The position numbers and the translations under genes were made by a program. Positions 13,662-19,303 of a stretch of 19,303 bases of DNA are shown piece by piece. Source of the stretch: Mageeibacillus sp. UBA1255 (GTDB lineage Bacteria > Bacillota > Clostridia > UBA1212 > UBA1255); contig DBVV01000002.1 in the NCBI GenBank assembly GCA_002308795.1, positions 21,510 through 40,812 of the forward strand. The letters run 5' to 3'. Every line of letters begins with the position of its first letter. The first letter of the stretch is position 1. The notes beneath the pieces were generated by a model. The model saw only the letters and a program-made list of their open reading frames with translations. It was not told the DNA's origin and ran no database searches.

Positions 13662-14030
13662 TCACGCTCCTTTCCGCGCGGCGGCCTTTTTGCCGTCAAC
13701 ACAAGTATCACACTTATTGTTTGAAGTCCAGCGATAATCCGGCTTCAGGGGAGAAATAATAAAATAATTTTTCTCGCAGGTCATGAATTCTACGAGCGCC
13801 GACTTCGGGACCTTGAAGCATCTGCCGACGCGCACAACGGCAACACGCCCTTCTTTGATCAGTTTGTATACGGTGTTCTTGCTGCAGCGCAGCGCCTTTG
13901 CCGCCTCCATTACTGTCATTATGTCCGGAGTGCCTTTGAAATATGACGTTATCTCTCTGTCTATCAATGATCTGCTCCTTCCTTTTACCGGTATTCTTAT
14001 TCTGACGTTTACTTTGCTTTTGCTGTTCAT
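13662..14030 (-). CDS. Excisionase-like helix-turn-helix protein
   Basis: This protein has 122 residues. The ATG at 14030 has GTAGGAGG 4 bases upstream; the longer frame to 14081 would run into the relaxase gene. The central part (about 35-85) is a MerR/Xis-type winged helix: MTVMEAAKALRCSKNTVYKLIKEG, then RVGRCFKVPKSALVEFM. Proteins of this type bind the element ends and direct the integrase toward excision. Its stop is 4 bases from the integrase start, which supports joint expression. The basic N-terminal arm and Cys-containing C-terminal tail (NNKCDTC) have no clear role. Confidence 0.85.
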   Translation of the reverse strand: MNSKSKVNVRIRIPVKGRSRSLIDREITSYFKGTPDIMTVMEAAKALRCSKNTVYKLIKEGRVAVVRVGRCFKVPKSALVEFMTCEKNYFIISPLKPDYRWTSNNKCDTCVDGKKAAARKGA

Positions 14031-14038
14031 GATACCTC

Positions 14039-15409
14039 CTACATCACCATCTCCATATTGTAGCCGTTCTTGACAGCCCATATTTCTTCTTTCAGCTTAC
14101 GGTCAATGTCCTCGGTCTCGCTCTGGTCGTACTGACTGAAACCGTTTTCAAAAACCGTCGCAAGACCTGAAAAGAAATTGAATGCTGCTTTCCTTATTTT
14201 GATTTCGTCCAGCGTAGACTGTTTGGTCTTCGGTACGGATTTCAGATACACGTCGTGCCTTCCGTCCTGTCGTATGACCGCTCTTCTCAGTTGGATTCCC
14301 AGTGCCGCCGCCTCGTACACAAGCGCATTGCGAACAGCCTTGAAAGCTTTTTCCTTTGACAGCGGAAGCTTCTCCGGAGATCTGTCCGTATATGTCTCGA
14401 ACACCGAACACTTCGCCTGATACCACAGATCGTACAGCTCGGATACGCGCTCATCGCCGGCAACTATATCCACCGCTTCATCTACCAAAGCTTTGATTCC
14501 CTTCGGCAGATAGCCGTACTGCTTCTTTCCGGATATGCCGTTAAGCCGTAAAGCAATTGCGGATATCTTTTCAAGAAGCTCTTCGCTGATGCTGCTCCCG
14601 CCGCGAAGTTCCTTCGCTAGACTTCTAAAACGCTCCCGCATCTCCTTCGTGATCCGGTTCCGTATCTCTGTCTGCCGGTCGTAGGTCTCATAGATCTCGT
14701 TCCTGAATATCTCCGTACCGAACAGATGACGAAGGCTGTCAATGCCTTTTTTCGTGAGATATCCCTGACTTTTTGGATCGGTAGAGTACAAAAGCATATG
14801 GACATGCGGGTGATGAGACTCGTTATGGAACGCCCCGTACCAGCGCACAGCGGTGAGTGGAATATGATGTTCCTTGGCAATACTTCCTATATTGGCACCG
14901 ATCATACTCTGCCAGCGTCCGGCGGAATTGTACCCGAGACGCTGAGCGTCTTCCCGCTTTATGGATATTATAACCGAGTACACGTTTCCTTCGTACTGCT
15001 CAAGCTTTCGTATCTCTTCGTCAAGATCGAGGTCAACGCCACCGGATGTGAACAGCCCGTGCTCTTTTCCTCTCTTATCCACGTGAGGTCTTGTCGCCAT
15101 ATATTTCAGATAACCTTCGCTGCCTAGGAGCTCCGGCGACCGTTCGAGGGCGAACGAAATGAATTCTGAAGCCGCACCTACGGTCTTTTCGCCCTTGTAG
15201 AAACCGTACTCTTCTGTCTTTTTCAGAGACGGTACTGCCGCTGTCATCTGCATGATGAGCTCCTGTTGCGCATCGGTCACAGGCTTGATCCGCTGCTCCT
15301 TTGGTAGTCTTTCAACGCCTTCTCGGGTGGCAATATAGTTCATATATCCGCCGAGACCTTTACCGGAACCGCCTTTGTAGTACCGGCATTTGACTATGAC
15401 ACGTGGCAT
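14039..15409 (-). CDS. MobP-type relaxase (MobP2/MobP3-like)
   Basis: This protein has 456 residues; the ATG at 15409 overlaps the TAA of the accessory gene by one base (TAATG). Relaxases nick oriT and carry the strand into the recipient cell. The metal-binding triad HHPHVH (His199-His204) is plain, inside NESHHPHVHMLLY. The N-terminus opens with VKCRYYKGG and ATREGVERLP, and residues 105-116 read ATRPHVDKRGKE, a pattern seen in Firmicutes MobP relaxases. The catalytic tyrosine is probably one of the N-terminal Tyr residues, but I cannot say which. The C-terminal half is helical and lacks a helicase domain. The stop overlaps the ribosome binding site of the excisionase gene. Confidence 0.88.
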   Translation of the reverse strand: MPRVIVKCRYYKGGSGKGLGGYMNYIATREGVERLPKEQRIKPVTDAQQELIMQMTAAVPSLKKTEEYGFYKGEKTVGAASEFISFALERSPELLGSEGYLKYMATRPHVDKRGKEHGLFTSGGVDLDLDEEIRKLEQYEGNVYSVIISIKREDAQRLGYNSAGRWQSMIGANIGSIAKEHHIPLTAVRWYGAFHNESHHPHVHMLLYSTDPKSQGYLTKKGIDSLRHLFGTEIFRNEIYETYDRQTEIRNRITKEMRERFRSLAKELRGGSSISEELLEKISAIALRLNGISGKKQYGYLPKGIKALVDEAVDIVAGDERVSELYDLWYQAKCSVFETYTDRSPEKLPLSKEKAFKAVRNALVYEAAALGIQLRRAVIRQDGRHDVYLKSVPKTKQSTLDEIKIRKAAFNFFSGLATVFENGFSQYDQSETEDIDRKLKEEIWAVKNGYNMEMVM

Positions 15410-15846
15410 TAATTGTCACCGCCTTCCTGATCGTACTCCACTTTTTTAAGCGCGTCTTCGAACATAAGAATGCCGTGACGCTTACGGATCATATCGTACG
15501 CGTCGTTGCGGTACGCCTGAAGTTCTCTGCGATCGATATGATTGACCAGCAGGTCGGCAAACAGAAGACTGAGCACTGCCTGCTCTCCTGCCATTTTGAA
15601 CATGGTAGCTGAGATATGATCCTCTACGTTTTTGATACAGTCGCGGAAGACGTTGACCAGTTCCTGCGTCAGTATCTCTCTGTTTGAGTCGTTGTCGAGC
15701 ATGCAGCAGTAGTGCCTGACGGCCAAGTCGATAAAGTTCGCGATGCTCTGTTTTGTGTCTTTTCCACGGTGGGATTCGATCATCTGCCAGGTCTTTTCCG
15801 GCAGCCAGATGCTTTTTCTTGATTTATCATCCGTTGATTTGTCCAT
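15409..15846 (-). CDS. Relaxosome accessory protein (MobC-like)
   Basis: This protein has 145 residues; the ATG at 15846 follows AAAGGAC by 7 bases, while the longer frame from 15915 has no such site. The N-terminal part (KSIWLPEKTWQMIESHRG...SIANFIDLAVRHYC) looks like a ribbon-helix-helix DNA-binding unit. The rest is helical (about 60-140). Proteins in this position help the relaxase open the oriT strands. Its stop overlaps the relaxase start by one base, so the two are coupled. The family name is inferred from position and fold rather than a motif. Confidence 0.7.
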   Translation of the reverse strand: MDKSTDDKSRKSIWLPEKTWQMIESHRGKDTKQSIANFIDLAVRHYCCMLDNDSNREILTQELVNVFRDCIKNVEDHISATMFKMAGEQAVLSLLFADLLVNHIDRRELQAYRNDAYDMIRKRHGILMFEDALKKVEYDQEGGDN

Positions 15847-16090
15847 TGTTTTGTCCTTTCTTCGCCAAAATTCACGACACCAAAACGACGTCGTAGCCGC
15901 GCGGAGCGACGCCATGCGGCAATATGCTGTATTCCTCCAAAATCGGCTACAAAACGCCCCGGAAAGCGCTCATTTCAGGCCCACAGTCCGCCGTTGCGGG
16001 CTGATGTGAACCGGCACAGCGTCGTGCCTTTAACCCGCTTAAAAATCGGTCGACCGTAAATTGGGCCATTTTAGCCCCGAAATGCGTTGA
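15847..16090 (-). other. Hairpin-rich intergenic region, candidate oriT
   Basis: This 244-base gap between the Rep-like gene and the mob genes holds a perfect 10-bp palindrome CGGTCGACCG (16047-16056). It also holds a hairpin GGCAC-AGCGTC-GTGCC (16013-16028) and a GCCC/GGGC pairing at about 15979-16001. Transfer origins are often found just ahead of mob genes, and inverted repeats are their usual mark. No nick-site consensus is recognised. Confidence 0.4.
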
Positions 16091-17557
16091 TCAGTGCTTC
16101 TTTCCATGTTTCTTTTTGCCACCTTTCTTTTTGTGCTTGCCGCTGCTTTTTTTCTTGTTGCTGCTGCCGTTTGATGCCTGTATGACAGCATGACAGCTGG
16201 TTTGACAGCGAGGATCAGCCGTCACACCGTTATTGCCGTCACTGTTGCCGCTGCCGTCACAGCCGTCATTGCCGTCACAGCCGTCACTGTTGTCGCTGTC
16301 ATCAAAGTTATCACAGTCATCATAACAGTGCTCATTGTCACCAACGTATACGCAGGAAATACCTCTCTCTTGATAAACGTCAACGTCATCATCAGAAGTA
16401 TTGCTGCTGTTAAACTGTTCTTGATCGAAAAAGCAATCGAGAAGATATTGTCCGTTTTCGTTATAGTAAACATACTCCGGAGTTTTGAAATCTTCTGTTT
16501 TGTAAAAAATCAAAAGCCGTTCTGTACATGTTCGTTTACTTTCAAATTTAACTCCGAATGATTCAAGATCTTCATGCTCAGCAGTAAGATTCTTTTTGAT
16601 CATGTTGACCGGAACATCAAGCAGAAACATTTCCTTTAGTTGTCTTGACAGTTCGGTCGGAGAGATCGTCACAGGCCATTCTTGAAAATTGTTCAATGCC
16701 AGAAACAAATATACTGCTTTTACAAGATCGCTGATTGCTGCTTCCTCTAAAGGTGCATTGTCGACAGTCATCCACACGCCGCCGTTGCCCTGTACGATTT
16801 TTAGGTCGATCCGTTCTATGTCGCGGCTGACAACACTTAGCATAGCGATTTTACTGTCTTCCCGCGGATGCTCGATGCTGATGCAAGTATCAACGCCGCC
16901 GGTCAATCCGGCAGAACCGGAAACGGATTCGACCTGATTCTTACCTCCGCCTTTTCGGGTGTGATGAACAAGCAGGATCGCAATATTGTATTTTTGTGCA
17001 AAGCGATGAAGCGCGATCATGTCATCGTAATCGTTTTTGTACACATTCATTCCGGTCTTGATCGGACGGATATAATTCAGTGTATCAAACACGATCAGTT
17101 TGGTGTTCGGATGCTCGCGTAAATACAACTCGAGCCTTTCAATCAATTGATCGTCAAGCCGCTTGACTTCAGTGCTGAATGTCAATCCGGTAAATGATTC
17201 GTCTGTCATGGCATACAGACGCTTCTGCAATCGTATTTCATCATCTTCATAACAGAAATACAGTACATCGCTTTGCTTTGTAGGGAAGCACAGGAACGGC
17301 ATCCCGCGTGCAACGGCAACACACATGCCCAGCGCAAAAAAAGATTTGCCGGCTTTCGGATCGGCGCTCAGCAGCGCAAGTCCTTCCGGCAGCAATCCTT
17401 CAACAATGTGCTTGCGCTTTCTGATCTGCTTGTCGAACAACTCATCGCTGGATATAGTTTGGAACTGTTCTGTGTTGTTAGCTTCGTTTGTGATATTTTT
17501 GTCAAGTTCTTCGTATACAGCAATTGAATTTTTTCTGTCTATACTTTTGTCAATCAT
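16091..17557 (-). CDS. RepA-like AAA/RecA-type ATPase with Asp-rich and Lys-rich C-terminus
   Basis: This protein has 488 residues; the ATG at 17557 has AAAGGAG 7 bases upstream. A RecA-type core (about 50-280) carries Walker A ADPKAGKS (Lys71), Walker B LIVFDT (Asp158) and the HHTRKGGG / SGSAGLTGGVD stretches typical of RepA hexameric helicases of plasmids, phages and mobile elements. A winged-helix-like region follows (about 290-380). The last 80 residues are odd: an Asp/Asn/Ser/Gly/Cys-rich tract (DGCDGNDGCDG) coded by short repeats at about 16215-16320, then a nearly pure Lys/Gly/His tail. It may load or unwind DNA during replication of the excised element. The role in this element is inferred. 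Confidence 0.85.
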   Translation of the reverse strand: MIDKSIDRKNSIAVYEELDKNITNEANNTEQFQTISSDELFDKQIRKRKHIVEGLLPEGLALLSADPKAGKSFFALGMCVAVARGMPFLCFPTKQSDVLYFCYEDDEIRLQKRLYAMTDESFTGLTFSTEVKRLDDQLIERLELYLREHPNTKLIVFDTLNYIRPIKTGMNVYKNDYDDMIALHRFAQKYNIAILLVHHTRKGGGKNQVESVSGSAGLTGGVDTCISIEHPREDSKIAMLSVVSRDIERIDLKIVQGNGGVWMTVDNAPLEEAAISDLVKAVYLFLALNNFQEWPVTISPTELSRQLKEMFLLDVPVNMIKKNLTAEHEDLESFGVKFESKRTCTERLLIFYKTEDFKTPEYVYYNENGQYLLDCFFDQEQFNSSNTSDDDVDVYQERGISCVYVGDNEHCYDDCDNFDDSDNSDGCDGNDGCDGSGNSDGNNGVTADPRCQTSCHAVIQASNGSSNKKKSSGKHKKKGGKKKHGKKH

Positions 17558-17616
17558 TGGTGCGCTCCTTTCTTTTTGGTTGTTATCAATGTGTTACTGG
17601 ACTCATTAACGTAGCC

Positions 17617-17635
17617 TTACATATGCAACTCCTTT
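17617..17635 (-). other. Start-stop mini-ORF (ATG TAA) with consensus ribosome binding site
   Basis: On the minus strand AAAGGAG (17635-17629) is followed after 6 bases by ATG (17622-17620) and at once by TAA (17619-17617). This is 60 bases ahead of the Rep-like start. It could hold a ribosome on the leader or be the relic of a deleted gene. Confidence 0.5.
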
Positions 17636-17648
17636 CCGAAACAAAATA

Positions 17649-17712
17649 GGCCGGAGCAAACGCGCCAGTCAAACCGGCCCAAACCGGAATGCTGTTTCGT
17701 TCTGCTCCGACC
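17649..17712 (-). terminator. Nested hairpin terminator/attenuator between the zinc-ribbon and Rep-like genes
   Basis: On the minus strand GGTCGGAGCA (17712-17703) can pair with TGCTCCGGCC (17658-17649), 10 pairs with one G-T. Inside it GGCCGG (17679-17674) can pair with the same CCGGCC. Both forms share a 3' arm followed by TATTTTGTTT, a U-tract. The two pairings exclude each other, as in attenuators. Confidence 0.6.
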
Positions 17713-17752
17713 CTTGTTTCCCGAATTCACCGCCGGGAGGATGGCTGTTATA

Positions 17753-18037
17753 TTATGATATGACCGTTCCTGTTATCGGAATACTCACAAGCTGCTGGCC
17801 CGGTATGTGCAGCGCTTTGATGCATATCGCGATATCCGAACCGCAGGTTATGTTCGGACAGGTGATGACCATATCTATATTCTTTTTATTGCTTTTGGCG
17901 TAACTGAATTCAAACAGTTCGCTCTGACGGCGTATGCCCACATCTGAAAAGTCGATCACACGCTTTCCGCATACAGGACATTTCAGTTTTGGCATATACC
18001 GGCGTCCGTCATCCGGACAATTAACGGTTCTGGACAA
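17753..18037 (-). CDS. Small zinc-ribbon protein, function unknown
   Basis: This protein has 94 residues. The TTG at 18037 is chosen because AAGGA lies 8 bases upstream and it is 18 bases after the LexA-like stop; the inner ATG (residue 15) has no such site. It carries two Cys pairs, CPVCGKR and CPNITCG, spaced as in a treble-clef or zinc-ribbon fold. The rest is beta-rich. No catalytic motif is seen. It shares a transcript with the LexA-like regulator, and the nested terminator follows it. It might bind DNA or assist regulation of the element, but this is only inferred from position. Confidence 0.6.
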   Translation of the reverse strand: MSRTVNCPDDGRRYMPKLKCPVCGKRVIDFSDVGIRRQSELFEFSYAKSNKKNIDMVITCPNITCGSDIAICIKALHIPGQQLVSIPITGTVIS

Positions 18038-18055
18038 TGTTCTCTTCCTTTCCGG

Positions 18056-18670
18056 TCACTCGATCTGCTTTATGACACGCAGCGCCAGCCCCTGCATCTC
18101 GAGCCGCTGCGGGTATATGTCTTTATATCTTTTGTTTTCGGGATGCAGCCGGGGACGGCCGTTGTCAATAAAAAGGCGCTTGAGCGTATTGCCGTCTTCG
18201 GTCAACGCAACGATCACTTTCCCGTTGTACTCGGCCGGCGAACCGTATTCACGTTTTACGAGCACCAGATCGCCGTCATTGACCCCGATGCCGGTCATTG
18301 AGTCTCCTTTTGCCCGGAGCAGGAAACACTCGCCGGTGATCCATTCTTCCGGCAACGCCAGGTACTCCGGATTCTGCTGCTCTTCTTCCTCGGGCGTGCC
18401 GCAGATCACGGAGCCGTATATCGGCACCTTTACAGACCGGTACTTCTTGTAATATGTGGAGTCATTGGTGAGCCGCATCGTGCCTTTCCCGGAATACTCT
18501 ATGAATCCGCGCTCTTTCAGAAGCATGATGTATCTGTACGCGGCCGACTTGACCATGCCGGTCTCTTTTGTGATGTCTGCAAGCACGGGCACTTCACCGT
18601 TGTTTTCGTGGGCGTATGTGCGTATGTATTCAAGCAACGCGGCTGCTTTTGTTTCGTCCATCGGTTTCAT
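18056..18670 (-). CDS. LexA-like self-cleaving repressor (S24 family)
   Basis: This protein has 204 residues, the normal LexA length; the ATG at 18670 follows AAAGGGG. Residues 1-70 form a winged-helix DNA-binding domain. The S24 peptidase domain follows with catalytic Ser124 (KGDSMTG) and Lys164 (NTLKRLF). The predicted self-cleavage site is Cys90-Gly91 (VICGTP), 34 residues before the serine; UmuD also has Cys-Gly, whereas LexA usually has Ala-Gly. RecA filaments formed on DNA damage would trigger cleavage and release of the element's genes. The first gene of the leftward block, it has its own promoter and palindromes, which suggests self-regulation. The low similarity of the HTH to chromosomal LexA points to an element-specific regulator. 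Confidence 0.88.
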   Translation of the reverse strand: MKPMDETKAAALLEYIRTYAHENNGEVPVLADITKETGMVKSAAYRYIMLLKERGFIEYSGKGTMRLTNDSTYYKKYRSVKVPIYGSVICGTPEEEEQQNPEYLALPEEWITGECFLLRAKGDSMTGIGVNDGDLVLVKREYGSPAEYNGKVIVALTEDGNTLKRLFIDNGRPRLHPENKRYKDIYPQRLEMQGLALRVIKQIE

Positions 18671-18693
18671 AAACTGCCCCTTTCCGCTCTAAA

Positions 18694-18740
18694 GAACCTA
18701 TGGTTCCGTTATTATAGTGTCCTTCGTACAGCGTTGTCAA
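18694..18740 (-). promoter_or_regulatory. Promoter of the LexA-like gene with an SOS-box-like operator
   Basis: On the minus strand TTGACA (18740-18735), an 18-base spacer and TATAAT (18716-18711) are both consensus. Just downstream, near +1, GAACC-ATA-GGTTC (18706-18694) is a perfect palindrome. It resembles the Bacillus-type SOS box (GAAC-N4-GTTC) but with a 5-base spacer, so binding by the gene's own product is plausible. Confidence 0.75.
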
Positions 18741-18758
18741 TAGTTTTTTGGGCTTCTA

Positions 18759-18778
18759 GTGTCGGTCATAACCGACAC
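18759..18778. promoter_or_regulatory. Perfect 8-bp inverted repeat upstream of the LexA-like promoter
   Basis: GTGTCGGT (18759-18766) and ACCGACAC (18771-18778) flank a 4-base centre, 18 bases upstream of the -35 box. It may be a second operator or a binding site of another regulator. It has no U-tract. Confidence 0.5.
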
Positions 18779-18830
18779 CTTGGGCAAAAGTAACGATAAA
18801 ATTACCTGTAAGCGCATTCATCAACAGAAA

Positions 18831-18860
18831 ACAGCCGGCTGATTATTTCCAGTCGGCTGT
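18831..18860 (-). terminator. Terminator of the gene entering from the right edge
   Basis: ACAGCCGGCT (18831-18840) pairs with AGTCGGCTGT (18851-18860), 10 pairs with one G-T and a 10-base loop. On the minus strand it is followed by TTTTCTGTTG. It lies about 120 bases after the stop at 18983 and marks a likely right limit of the mobile element. The rest of 18781-18982 shows no gene. Confidence 0.6.
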
Positions 18861-18982
18861 GGTACTACTCAAAATTGGACCGGGGGTCGTTTTTGAGGGG
18901 CAAAAACCCGCTTTTTGTTGTACGGAATGGATCGTATTTCTTCTCTTTCCGGATCGCTTCTATATTGGTAAAACTGGGCAAT

Positions 18983-19303
18983 TCAATTTACTCCAGAATT
19001 CTTACACTCAATTAGTATTCGTTCCAGTTTCGGACGAATCGACTTGGCGAAATATCCCTCCGGAGTTTCGTTATTGACAATTGTTTCGTCAATTTGAAAA
19101 GCATCAATAGGGAGACCGTTCAATGCCGTGTTCTGCCTGAGCAAATTAACGGTGATCCTTGAGCGATCCGGAGTATCATTCTGCGTTAGACAAATGAAAT
19201 TGATCCCGAATTTCTTATAATCAGGGGTGTTATCAAGTGACTGTCGGAATACGATCAAGCATCCTTTTGTTCTGGCCGAATTGATTTTGTAAAAAGCGTT
19301 TGT
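18983..19303 (-). CDS. C-terminal part of an unrecognised protein (5' end outside window)
   Basis: The frame is open through the right edge, so the true start lies beyond 19303; an inner TTG at 19258 is not needed as a start. The visible 106 residues include GCLIVFRQSL and FGINFICLTQNDTP, a beta-rich pattern that could be the closing beta-sandwich of a glycoside-hydrolase-type protein, and end in a helical LERILIECKNSG. No family can be assigned. It probably belongs to the chromosome on the right side of the mobile element. Confidence 0.6.
   Translation of the reverse strand, partial: TNAFYKINSARTKGCLIVFRQSLDNTPDYKKFGINFICLTQNDTPDRSRITVNLLRQNTALNGLPIDAFQIDETIVNNETPEGYFAKSIRPKLERILIECKNSGVN

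Larger units (their letters stand above)
12404..18860 (-). mobile_element. Integrative mobilizable element of about 6.4 kb (ends approximate)
   Basis: A continuous leftward block carries, in transcription order, a LexA-like regulator, a zinc-ribbon protein, a RepA-like ATPase, a relaxosome accessory protein, a MobP-type relaxase, an excisionase-like protein and a tyrosine integrase. There is no type IV secretion system, so it would need a helper to move. Hairpins lie at each flank. The integrase end is about 0.9 kb from tRNA-Ser. No convincing attL/attR repeat is visible, so the limits are taken from the flanking terminators and could be off by several hundred bases. Confidence 0.75.

Noticed and set aside
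16215..16320. Short repeats as a CRISPR array
   Set aside because: Units are under 10 bases with no spacers and lie inside a coding frame; no cas genes are present.
16190..16561. Val/Thr/Ala-rich plus-strand frame that looks like a membrane protein
   Set aside because: It is the other strand of the Asp-rich repeat of the Rep-like gene, so its hydrophobic look follows from the repeat.
12394..18839. A 9-base match ACAGCCGGC near both flanks of the mobile element as an att core
   Set aside because: Comparing two flanks of about 270 bases, a 9-base match is expected by chance about one time in four, and the right copy is part of a terminator stem.

Overview
The window looks like the chromosome of an anaerobic low-to-mid GC Firmicute (Clostridia). 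The evidence is strong GGAGG-type ribosome binding sites, frequent TTG and GTG starts, sigma-A type promoters, a glmS-type ribozyme, a tRNA-Ser gene without an encoded CCA, copper-amine-oxidase-type stalk domains and a Firmicutes-style MobP relaxase. The species cannot be named from sequence alone.

Left part (1-5000, mostly minus strand). An amino-sugar operon runs off the left edge. A sigma-A promoter (1791-1819) is followed by a leader matching the conserved core of the glmS ribozyme (about 1605-1745), then a GlmU-like hexapeptide-repeat protein (865-1533), then glmM (863 to beyond base 1). The last two genes are one base apart. A ribozyme that senses glucosamine-6-phosphate therefore sits in front of the enzyme that consumes this sugar, not directly in front of glmS. 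Upstream lies a 1008-residue GH99-like surface lipoprotein (1854-4880), divergent from an AraC-type regulator (5015-5836).

Middle part (5870-12200). A tight leftward set of four genes codes for a membrane protein with an internal repeat, an Ogt/MGMT DNA repair protein, a small lysine-tailed protein and a large unassigned glycoside-hydrolase-like protein. Two of the junctions are 2 bp apart or overlap by 4 bp. Rightward genes follow: a short ORF, a DtxR-type metal-dependent repressor, a decayed tRNA-Ser copy, an intact tRNA-Ser(UGA) and a Maa/LacA-type acetyltransferase.

Right part (about 12400-18860). This is a compact integrative mobilizable element, all transcribed leftward. In transcription order it holds a LexA-like self-cleaving regulator with its own promoter and operator-like palindromes, a zinc-ribbon protein, a nested hairpin attenuator or terminator, a RepA/AAA-type ATPase, a hairpin-rich gap that could hold oriT, a relaxosome accessory protein, a MobP-type relaxase, an excisionase-like HTH protein and a tyrosine integrase. 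Hairpin terminators lie at both flanks. The 3' part of an unrecognised gene enters from the right edge.

Most notable points: the glmS ribozyme on a glmU-like/glmM operon, with an unusually short P1 arm; the tandem tRNA-Ser pseudogene; the SOS-type control of the mobile element; and a start-stop (ATG TAA) mini-ORF with a full Shine-Dalgarno ahead of the Rep gene.
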